43,459 nucleotides of DNA, from assembly GCA_025462645.1 (NCBI GenBank), contig JAOAPB010000078.1, forward strand, positions 1 through 43,459. The letters run 5' to 3'. The stretch comes from Edaphobacter sp. Its GTDB lineage: Bacteria; Acidobacteriota; Terriglobia; Terriglobales; Acidobacteriaceae. A program made the position numbers and the translations under genes. The first letter of the stretch is position 1. Every line of letters begins with the position of its first letter. Shown piece by piece: positions 37,701 to 43,459 of this stretch. The notes below the pieces were generated by a model that did no database searches, was not told the origin of the DNA, and worked only from the letters and a program-made list of their open reading frames with translations.

Positions 37701-38252
37701 TGCATTTTGTGAAGAGTCACCAAGCGCGCCCGGAGCCAGTCTCAGCAACTGATATGGATCGCGGTTCGATGAAGGCAACGTTTGCAAGTCCTTCGCCAAG
37801 ATCGTTCCTCCAATGTTTGCCGTCGCTGTATCGATTGCGGGAGCCATGTCCGTCACCGTAATAGTGTCTGTTGCACCGCCTGCCTCCAGCGTAACGTTCA
37901 ACCCTTGCATCGTCTCCCCTGAGACCTGCACATTGTCCACCGTCTTCTTTGCGAATCCAGTACCTTCCACAGTTACTGAGTACAGAGCAGGCGCAAGTCT
38001 GTTGAACGTGAACGTCCCGCCAGCATCTGTCTTTGCCGTTTGTGTCTGGTTAGTTTCCTTGTCGATGATGGTCACTGTCGCATTGGGAATCACGCTGCCC
38101 GTAGTATCAGACACAGTTCCCTGTAACCCTGCGCGATACTGCGCCTCCACCATGGTAGCCCGAATGAATATATAGGCGCATAAGGACAAACACACGATCA
38201 ACCTGCAAAGAACTCCTTGTTCGGTAAATGCTGTATTTGGAAGGATTTTCAT
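34773..38252 (-). CDS. TonB-dependent receptor with carboxypeptidase-regulatory-like N-terminal domain
   Basis: This 1,159-residue outer-membrane receptor belongs to the same class as the one at 28454 but is clearly different in sequence. It has an export segment to about residue 38, a CarboxypepD_reg domain (LQGTVSDTTGSVIPNATVTI), a plug (LPSSNRDPYQLLRLAPG, NSFQIDGSQVNSLAWGGG, QVLVVSKNGTNHVHGSAF) and a long barrel ending IEFQVRFNF. The ATG at 38252 is preferred over the GTG at 38255 because AGGAG lies 5 nt upstream of it. The GH39 gene follows on the same strand, which suggests uptake of a glycan-derived oligosaccharide. Confidence 0.9.
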   Translation of the reverse strand: MKILPNTAFTEQGVLCRLIVCLSLCAYIFIRATMVEAQYRAGLQGTVSDTTGSVIPNATVTIIDKETNQTQTAKTDAGGTFTFNRLAPALYSVTVEGTGFAKKTVDNVQVSGETMQGLNVTLEAGGATDTITVTDMAPAIDTATANIGGTILAKDLQTLPSSNRDPYQLLRLAPGALGDSSQNAGGGSYSLPGNGGIGGSSATGSIFQVENRPQTQSNGVRTSGNSFQIDGSQVNSLAWGGGAVITPNEESVKEVQVQTGPYDATNGRNSGAQVLVVSKNGTNHVHGSAFIKIHRPGLNAYQRYNGPTDQPKRDNNRFNQIGGSIGGPVWKNHIFAFFSYEELRNSGRDQTANWYETPAYDALIAQAKKGGISAAVAGYPGESVNYQSVASGANCAFAGLSSAYCHDVTVNGISGLDLGSPLPTALGTHDPSYINNGAPGLGGGFDGIPDIFRVNTVNPSSNTSQQFNGRLDWQLNRRDLVAYVIYWVPTSKTFFNGPNRTANRWNTNQLAYSHAALWNHMFTSSLLNEFRLNAVRWYFNELASNPQEPFGLPQGNIDNIGGITNFQYFGAPGPGTFAQTTYNLRDTITKTIRSHNIRFGFDGYKELDNDTQTTAAIPSYTFRNLWDYANDAPYKEVGNFDPRIGAPTSATKHIRSNIYAGYIQDDWRVLPSLTLNLGIRWEYFTPTTEKNNNISNPVLGTGAQTLTNTFLKVGGDLYQVSKNNWGPQFGFAYAPNSAAQHQFVVRGGFGIAYNRMQQAITLNGRSNPPLVTNLNAVCTDLAQSNCPGVVYAASSSPQNLNGYPINPAAKVTFGSNGLPTSGAQISITGIQQNLPTPMTYKMSLGAEYALTQTWIASVGYQGSLSRHYTRQNNLNWIYYPNLNSTINQFSFFSNDVSANSHALLAELKHTFGHNFTLDGQYRWGKIMDSGSQDYYIDQYPYDNRFAYGPADYDITHNAKLYGSWSPKFFPNSRLLEEIFGGITISGILQYHTGFPWTPIYSNTGCNVVYVGSNYCNLRPGAQIAKQSGDTSNDTFKRPNGQFINGALSYFTIPTFPTAGEPPPPGVGRNSLRGPDYLDTDLDAQKTFGIPPNRIFGEGAGLTIRTMFFNVFNKTNLTPFNVGDQNTQISTDGRTSNPAFGQSSGALGARTIEFQVRFNF

Positions 38253-38665
38253 CACGGCTCCTGAAGGTGGAGCGGCCTACGTACACGACCGATACTCCGA
38301 CTAATATTCTGTCTGATTTCGGGACAGGGATATCATTCCGGTTCATCCCTGACAAATATCGGACTAAACTTGCCTACAAAGGCTTTTCGATGCCTTTCCT
38401 AGAAGTTCCATCGCGTCGTCTTACTACGCTCAAAAGCGTGCGATAACAAAGCACGATTTTATAGTCGACGTATTGTTACATTCAGATGATGGCTCGCGAA
38501 TAGGAGTTGCTCAAATGTAGGGAAGGAAACCACCTATGCTATACCCCCACAGTTAATTGTCACTTTTGGCATAGCAATGGACCAAGTAGTGTCTGTTGTA
38601 AACAGATGACACTGATCTTGACCTTTGCCTCTCAGGTATAAGTTCTAGTGCGTGGAGTATTGGGC
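38253..38665. other. 413-bp intergenic region before the second receptor gene
   Basis: The region lies between two minus-strand genes and should contain the promoter of the receptor operon. A dyad at 38589-38612 (GTGTC...CTGTTGTAAACAG...GACAC) and a TGCTAT / ATAGCA pair at about 38537-38576 are visible. They could be a regulator site or the terminator of the enolase-family gene. No open frame here is supported. Confidence 0.4.
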
Positions 38666-39790
38666 CTAATTAGGTGGGCCACTATTTGTATCAGACGTTA
38701 TCGAGACGTGACGGCGTGCAAGTTGGTCCACGGCATCCCATCTAATTGAGATCCCAACTCCAGGCTCCTCACTCGGGCTCATTTCACCATTTTTGATAAC
38801 CGGAATGTTCCGGAGTAACCGGTCCAGAGGATCAGCGCCGTATTCCGCCGGTATCACTTCGACTCCCTCTACGGTTGGTGAGGCGCACGCCAAGTGAATA
38901 TGAAGAGGCCAAAAAACGTGCGGCAGCACAGTCTTTCCGGATGCCGCTGCAAGATTTATCGCTTCGATTGCACCGGTAATTCCTCCTACAGTAGTGGCGT
39001 CTACTCGCAAAATATCGATTCCGCCTACCAGATCGGAAATTACATGTCCTCCGAAGACATCTTCACCTGCTGCAATCGGTGTAGTCATATCTCGTCGCAA
39101 CTCATGAGTGAGTCGCCAATCAGATGCGGCAAAAGGGTCTTCAAGAAAGTTCAATCCGAATCTGTCAAGATCACGGCAGATTCTCCGAGCTTCGGTCAAA
39201 GTGCTCCAACTCCAATGAGCATCTGCCGCGACCCTACCCGGCATTTTCTCCATTGCAGCTGCAACATATTTCAAATCGAAGGCTGGAGAATCGCCTTTCA
39301 ACATGATCTTTACTCGCCGACAACCTCCATCTCGGAGAAGGCTGATCTCATCAGCAACTTCAGAAATCGAACGTTGATCAATGTAGTAGCCTGCTACCTG
39401 TGTTACCTCAGCGGATGCTCGCAAACCGCCTAAATATTGAAAAAGGGGCTGTGCCGCTTGCTTGCTTGCAATATCCCAGAGCGCAATGTCGATCAAGCTG
39501 AGCCCCCGAGTCAGGGCCGCGCGTGCTGGAATGTTCGATTGTTCAAGATCGAACATTATGCGCCTCCTCATTTGCACGTCTTTGCCGACAATGCGCCGAG
39601 ACATGCTGCTCAGCGTTTCAAAAAGAGGCGTTCCACGAGGGTATCCAATCGCCTCTCCCATTGTTCCAGACTCGGTCTGAATCTGAATAACAACATAATC
39701 CCTCGTATGGATCTCAATTGGGCCGAGTCGTAGAACACGTGGGAGCGGTACAGAACATTCGGCAATTCGAATCTTAGAGATTTTCATCAT
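38666..39790 (-). CDS. Mandelate racemase / muconate lactonizing enzyme family protein (enolase superfamily)
   Basis: This 374-residue protein has the capping domain and TIM-barrel of the enolase superfamily. Metal ligands are Asp190 (VAADAHWSW), Glu217 (NFLEDPF) and Glu243 (IAAGEDVFG). The Asp264-His291 pair (LRVDATTVGG, VLPHVFW) is typical of the mandelate racemase subgroup. The KxK motif of the second strand reads KIMLKG at 161-166, so the second lysine position is Met163. This removes one of the two usual bases and suggests a dehydratase or one-base chemistry on a sugar acid. ATGs at 39790 and 39787 are both possible, with TAGG upstream. It is divergent from the VOC and dehydrogenase genes. 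The substrate is unknown. Confidence 0.85.
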   Translation of the reverse strand: MMKISKIRIAECSVPLPRVLRLGPIEIHTRDYVVIQIQTESGTMGEAIGYPRGTPLFETLSSMSRRIVGKDVQMRRRIMFDLEQSNIPARAALTRGLSLIDIALWDIASKQAAQPLFQYLGGLRASAEVTQVAGYYIDQRSISEVADEISLLRDGGCRRVKIMLKGDSPAFDLKYVAAAMEKMPGRVAADAHWSWSTLTEARRICRDLDRFGLNFLEDPFAASDWRLTHELRRDMTTPIAAGEDVFGGHVISDLVGGIDILRVDATTVGGITGAIEAINLAAASGKTVLPHVFWPLHIHLACASPTVEGVEVIPAEYGADPLDRLLRNIPVIKNGEMSPSEEPGVGISIRWDAVDQLARRHVSITSDTNSGPPN

Positions 39791-39951
39791 TTACCTAGAG
39801 AATAAGAATTCAATAAATAGAACACATTATGATACAAGCATCAACTAATGATAGTAATATAGGTAAATTGGCTAACTTTTTGATATCGCAATCGTAATTT
39901 TAAGGCAGTAAATGTTTATAGTTCTGCAAATTGTTATAAAGAGGAGGTTCT

Positions 39952-40506
39952 TTGTCATCTCGATCCATTGATTCTCTAACGGGTTTGCCTGGTCTCCGAG
40001 GAACGGAACATATCGGATTTACAGTGCCCGATTTGGAAGAAGCGACGTCATTCTTCGTAGATATAATCGGCTGCGAATACATGTTCGAACTTGGCCCCTT
40101 TGTCGCCGAAAACGACTGGATGGCCACACATCTCAATGTTCATCCGCGCGCTGTAATGCGTAGATTGCGATTTTTCCGATGCAAGTACGGTCCGAACTTC
40201 GAGATATTCCAGTACGAGTCGCCTGATCAAAATTTGATTCAACCGAAGAATAGTGACATAGGAGGTCACCACCTCGCTTTTTATGTAGATGACTTCGATA
40301 CGGCTATTGCCTATCTCTCTGCAAAAGGAGTTCAGCTTCTGGGAGAACGAACAATTAGAACATCTGGACCGAATGCAGGACAGACATGGATCTACTTCCT
40401 TTCTCCTTGGGGCATGCAGTTTGAATTAGTCAGTTTTCCAAATGGCAAGGGTTATGAAGCAACTACTATTTCACGCCTATGGCATCCGGCGAATCCCGCC
40501 GCCTAG
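39952..40506 (+). CDS. VOC-superfamily (glyoxalase/dioxygenase-like) protein
   Basis: This 184-residue protein has two beta-alpha-beta-beta-beta units. Candidate metal ligands are His20 (GTEHIGFTV), Glu84 (PNFEIFQYE), His106/107 (GGHHLAFYV) and Glu158 (MQFELVSF), the arrangement of glyoxalase I-like metalloenzymes. The start is a TTG at 39952, chosen because GAGGAGG lies 4 nt upstream and no ATG is near. The short-chain dehydrogenase gene follows after 38 bp. In such clusters VOC proteins act as lyases, isomerases or dioxygenases; which one is not clear. Confidence 0.82.
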   Translation: MSSRSIDSLTGLPGLRGTEHIGFTVPDLEEATSFFVDIIGCEYMFELGPFVAENDWMATHLNVHPRAVMRRLRFFRCKYGPNFEIFQYESPDQNLIQPKNSDIGGHHLAFYVDDFDTAIAYLSAKGVQLLGERTIRTSGPNAGQTWIYFLSPWGMQFELVSFPNGKGYEATTISRLWHPANPAA

Positions 40507-40544
40507 GATCGCCATTCACGACAGAAAGAGGGACAATCGCATCG

Positions 40545-41324
40545 ATGGACTATCAAATTCAAGGAAAGCTCGCCTTTATCAACGCTGGAGCGCACGGAAT
40601 TGGCGAAGCGATCGCCGATCTCCTAACCGAGGAGGGTGCAAGCGTTATTGTTGCTGACCGGGATGCCGTCGCGCTTCATGAAAAAGCACATCGATGGACT
40701 GGCGTTGTGGCGTCCGATTTAGCGACTGCACAAGGCGTGGAGCATGCAACGTCTCACGCACTTGCTGCTTTCGGACGAGCGCCCGACATCCTGGTTAATA
40801 ATCTCGGTGTAGGTACAGCAGCATCGTTCGAAGAACTCTCCGATGAAGATTGGACCCGTAGTATCGAGATCAATCTTATGGGGTGTGTCCGAGCCTGCCG
40901 AATATTAGTTCCCCTGATGGCGAAACTGGGCTCGGCTTCTGTGGTCAATATGGGTTCCGATCTCGCCAAGCAACCGGAACCAACGTTAATGGATTATGGG
41001 GCGTGCAAAGCAGCGATGTTATATCTCACAAAGGCCTTAGCCACACAATATGCGCCGCACGTCCGAGTGAACGCGGTTCTACCGGGCCCGATCTGGACAG
41101 AAATGTGGACACGCCCCGGGGGTATTGTTGACCAGCTCGCCGTAAGTTACGGCGTCGACAAAGAGTCCGCCGTAAAACTATTCCTCGAAGACCGCTACAT
41201 GCCTCTCGGCTTTGGGAAACCTAAAGACGTGGCGAACGCCGTCGTCTTTCTCGCTTCACCGCTGGCGAAGTTCATCACCGGCTCTAGCCTTGATATTGGA
41301 GGTACTCTACGCGGCCTCATTTGA
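40545..41324 (+). CDS. Short-chain dehydrogenase/reductase
   Basis: This 259-residue SDR follows the VOC gene. The nucleotide-binding glycine motif reads INAGAHGIGEAIA, with Asn-Ala in place of the usual Thr-Gly. The NNAG motif reads NNLGV, and the catalytic Ser (VVNMGSDLA) and Tyr-x3-Lys (YGACK) are present. The frame is open to an ATG at 40479 inside the upstream gene, but MDYQIQGK at 40545 fits SDR N-termini; GAGGGA lies about 12 nt upstream. It probably oxidises a sugar lactone, sugar acid or related alcohol in the pathway encoded by this cluster. Confidence 0.86.
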   Translation: MDYQIQGKLAFINAGAHGIGEAIADLLTEEGASVIVADRDAVALHEKAHRWTGVVASDLATAQGVEHATSHALAAFGRAPDILVNNLGVGTAASFEELSDEDWTRSIEINLMGCVRACRILVPLMAKLGSASVVNMGSDLAKQPEPTLMDYGACKAAMLYLTKALATQYAPHVRVNAVLPGPIWTEMWTRPGGIVDQLAVSYGVDKESAVKLFLEDRYMPLGFGKPKDVANAVVFLASPLAKFITGSSLDIGGTLRGLI

Positions 41325-41376
41325 CCACGCGACGACTTGATTGTTGCGATCTATGCTAAATTGCTCCTCTGAGCAG

Positions 41377-41404
41377 GGCTGATAGGCAGCGATGCTTATC
41401 AGCC
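41377..41404. terminator. Inverted repeat between convergent genes
   Basis: GGCTGATA and TATCAGCC form an 8-bp stem around a 12-nt loop that can pair further (AGC/GCT). It lies 52 bp after the SDR stop and overlaps the stop of the IclR gene, so it may end both transcripts. There is no T-tract. Confidence 0.5.
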
Positions 41405-42172
41405 ATTGATTCGTGCTGCATTGAATAAGGCAGCGAGATACCGGTCAAAATTTCGCTCGAAACGCTCACTAGGCACAGAAATCCCAAGCGCGAATCGACC
41501 CCCAAGCCCTTCAACTGGTACGGCTAGGCATCGAAGTCCTTCGTTAAATTCTTCATTATCCAAGGCGTATCCACGAATTCTAATTCGTTCGAATTCTCTC
41601 ATGAGTTCTTCACGATCCGTAATGGTCTTGCTAGTCCTCGGTTCAAGAGGATGATTAGACAAATACTCTTTGCATATAGGAGGCTCGACCAATGCAAGAA
41701 GCAGCTTTCCTGATGCCCGGGCATGAGCATGCCCACTGTACCCCTGTGGGACCTCGGCAGCTCCTACAGGAGATTCGCCACGTGCGGTTGCAAGTGCGAC
41801 AATCTCTCCATTGACCCACCCACCCGCATAAGCTGTCTCGTCCGTAGCCGCAACAATAGATCGAACCCTATGAGCGAGATGCCCCGGAGTATCCAATTGA
41901 CGCCGGAAGCCTTCAGCTATCGAAAGGGCAGCAAGGCCTAGTACATACCTATTATTGCCGTTCTTTCTTATGATACCGGTTGTATAGAGAGTGTGAATAA
42001 GATGGTAGGTCACCTGTCGCGAAAGACCCACTCTTTCCATAATCTCTTTAGTCTTCAGACCACTGGAACTATCAGCTACCGCAAGCAAAATCGAAATCGT
42101 TCGAACTGCAGACTGTATTCGTGGTTTTGGGTCACTTCTCTCAGTCAAAGGAGTGACCTCTTCGATATTCAT
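41399..42172 (-). CDS. IclR-family transcriptional regulator
   Basis: This 257-residue regulator has an N-terminal winged helix-turn-helix (SAVRTISILLAVADSSSGLK, then TKEIMERVGLSRQVTYHLIHTL) and a C-terminal IclR effector-binding domain (GYSGHAHARASGKLLLAL, RGYALDNEEFNEGLRCLAVPV). Family members bind small organic acids and control adjacent catabolic genes, so it probably governs this cluster. The frame is open to 42328. I prefer the ATG at 42172, which has GGAG upstream; the ATG at 42208 lies only a few bases after the likely transcription start set by the -10 box at 42218-42223. Confidence 0.88.
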   Translation of the reverse strand: MNIEEVTPLTERSDPKPRIQSAVRTISILLAVADSSSGLKTKEIMERVGLSRQVTYHLIHTLYTTGIIRKNGNNRYVLGLAALSIAEGFRRQLDTPGHLAHRVRSIVAATDETAYAGGWVNGEIVALATARGESPVGAAEVPQGYSGHAHARASGKLLLALVEPPICKEYLSNHPLEPRTSKTITDREELMREFERIRIRGYALDNEEFNEGLRCLAVPVEGLGGRFALGISVPSERFERNFDRYLAALFNAARING

Positions 42173-42217
42173 GTCCAGCGTCTCCATCTCACCTGAATGC
42201 ACGCTCATTATCCCCGT

Positions 42218-42223
42218 ATTATA
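42218..42223 (-). promoter_or_regulatory. Perfect -10 hexamer upstream of the IclR gene
   Basis: TATAAT on the minus strand lies 46 nt before the preferred start. No good -35 hexamer stands at 16-18 nt. Transcription would start near 42211. Confidence 0.4.
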
Positions 42224-42392
42224 GACCCATTCAATGTGTATCAGAGTTGCGCGACACATCGAGAGACCGATCAAGCGTGTGGCATAAACAAAGGCCCAGC
42301 AACAACGCTGGACCTTAGAAATTTCCATTAACCATATTTCAATGCATGGATTTAGCGGAAATGCTTTCGCGCTTTACTGCTTCAGAACAATA

Positions 42393-43124
42393 TTAGCTCA
42401 TGTACCAGCCACCATTGATATTGATCGTCTGGCCCGTAATGTAGCCGTTACTCGCAAGCAGTACGGCGGCCTGGGAGACCTCTTCTACAAGACCAAAGCG
42501 ACCGACCGGCAACAGAGTTGGCTTGATCTCTTCTTTTCCCAAGATCATATCTGTTGCAATGAGAGCGGGCGCGATCGCGTTCGCTGTAATTCCCTCCTTT
42601 GCCAAGAGGCTGGCATAGCTATGAACCAAGCCGAGTACGCCAGCCTTGCTTGCTGCGTAGTGAGGCCCTATCACTCCTCCTGTCTGCGCCGCGATGGAAG
42701 ACAACATAATAAGTCTTCCCCACTTTCGTTTTCGCATACCTGGGACGACAGCCTGAGCCCCAAGAAAGGCAGACGTAAGATTGGCACTCAGGACCTGATT
42801 CCAATCCTCGATACCCAGCTCATCCAGCGGCTTGGTTGGATTGATGCCCGCGTTACTGACCAATATATCCACCTGCCCCAATTGAGCATTCACATCGGTG
42901 ATAAGTCGTCTTACCTCTTCACTTTGAGACACGTCTGCCTGAGAAGCGATTGCCCTGCGTCCGAGCGCCACAATTTGTTTGACAACTTCATTTGCCTTCT
43001 CACGGGAGTTTAGATAGTTAACCGCAACGTCGCACCCCGCCTCCGCAAGTGCAAATGCTATGGCACATCCGATCCCGCGAGAACCTCCCGTAACCAGCGC
43101 CGTCTTTCCGGTCAATTCACCCAT
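42393..43124 (-). CDS. Short-chain dehydrogenase/reductase, FabG-like
   Basis: This 243-residue classical SDR has TGGSRGIG, the adenine-pocket Asp in ASQADVS, VSNAGI and SS with YAASK. It resembles 3-oxoacyl-[ACP] reductases and sugar dehydrogenases of the FabG group. It follows the ThuA-domain gene by 120 bp on the same strand and precedes the IclR gene. The start is the ATG at 43124 with AGGA 9 nt upstream; the TTG at 43130 is too close to that site. Given the context a role in sugar or sugar-acid oxidation is more likely than fatty-acid synthesis. Confidence 0.88.
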   Translation of the reverse strand: MGELTGKTALVTGGSRGIGCAIAFALAEAGCDVAVNYLNSREKANEVVKQIVALGRRAIASQADVSQSEEVRRLITDVNAQLGQVDILVSNAGINPTKPLDELGIEDWNQVLSANLTSAFLGAQAVVPGMRKRKWGRLIMLSSIAAQTGGVIGPHYAASKAGVLGLVHSYASLLAKEGITANAIAPALIATDMILGKEEIKPTLLPVGRFGLVEEVSQAAVLLASNGYITGQTININGGWYMS

Positions 43125-43244
43125 AAACAAATTCCTGACGTACTGCTATTGGCCTGCTCTGTGAGCGATTATCATTCCTGTCCGAGAGGCTTTATCGGCA
43201 ATATCTATAAATTAAGCTATAGGAGAAACCGGGGTAATGATCGT

Positions 43245-43459
43245 CTATTTTTTGGCCATCATGGCGCTGGGTGTTGTATCTGCCGGCAGGTCGCCGAGTA
43301 CGAACTGGATCGCGTTCAGCATCATCTGCGACAGGGCTGGCGTCTCGAACAGTGTCGGGGTATGTCCTATCGCGCAGTTGAACACCCGACCGTGACCGTA
43401 GCTCTTGATCCAGACCAGGCCATAGTCTCTATCGGGTCGAATATGCCAATTGCTCAGGT
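43245..43459 (-). CDS. ThuA-domain protein (partial, N-terminus outside window)
   Basis: The last 71 codons of a minus-strand gene read LSNWHIRPDRDYGLVWIKSY and continue with GHGRVFNCAIGHTPTLFETP, ending in LGDLPADTTPSAMMAKK. The G-R-V-F-x-C-x-x-G-H segment and the terminal IQFVLGDL match the C-terminal part of ThuA-like (trehalose utilisation) domains, a class I glutamine-amidotransferase-like fold common in sugar-catabolic clusters of acidobacteria. The stop is at 43245-43247. The reaction is not established for most members. Confidence 0.75.
   Translation of the reverse strand, partial: LSNWHIRPDRDYGLVWIKSYGHGRVFNCAIGHTPTLFETPALSQMMLNAIQFVLGDLPADTTPSAMMAKK

Overview
The window looks like the chromosome of a soil acidobacterium, probably class Terriglobia. 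This is inferred from gene content, not from a marker gene: two ~1,150-residue TonB-dependent receptors with an N-terminal carboxypeptidase-regulatory-like domain and no SusD partner, many secreted heme and sugar enzymes, and a REP-like intergenic sequence of the GAGCGCAGCGAAG type. No rRNA, tRNA or CRISPR array was recognised.

Left part (1-9.1 kb). A partial acyl-CoA dehydrogenase-like gene (minus) is divergent from a two-gene cytochrome unit: a monoheme cytochrome domain fused to an outer-membrane beta-barrel-like domain, then a pentaheme c-type cytochrome whose start overlaps the upstream stop. Next is a small locus around an ECF41-type sigma factor. Three promoter-like sites of the form TGT(C/A)ACA-N15-CGGTCTT lie before a small membrane protein (minus), before the sigma gene, and before a DoxX-like gene, so I read it as a self-contained sigma regulon. 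A TetR-type regulator remnant, an acetate kinase and a membrane protein follow.

Centre (9.3-23.8 kb). A complete respiratory complex I operon, nuoA-B-CD-E-F-G-H-I-J-K-L-M-N, runs on the plus strand with tight spacing. It has the fused nuoCD and the ~910-residue NuoG with an extra N7 iron-sulfur site seen in the Escherichia coli type, suggesting a horizontally acquired form. After nuoN comes about 1.3 kb of mobile-element debris: an IS110-family N-terminal fragment in three frames joined to an IS5-family C-terminal fragment, flanked by a 51-nt direct repeat and followed by short tandem repeats. A two-CBS-domain protein (minus) and a 1-kb gene-free stretch follow.

Right part (26.6-43.5 kb). 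A secreted gamma-glutamyltransferase-like protein and a TonB-dependent receptor form one plus-strand unit whose tail has decayed into pseudogenes, including a c-type cytochrome whose reading frame now stops right after its signal peptide. Facing it on the minus strand is a second receptor followed by a secreted GH39 glycosidase, with a 12-bp hairpin between the two genes. The final 5 kb holds a small catabolic cluster of unknown substrate: an enolase-superfamily enzyme, a VOC-family protein, two short-chain dehydrogenases, an IclR regulator and a ThuA-domain protein cut by the window edge. Together this end suggests uptake and breakdown of a glycan or sugar-acid substrate.
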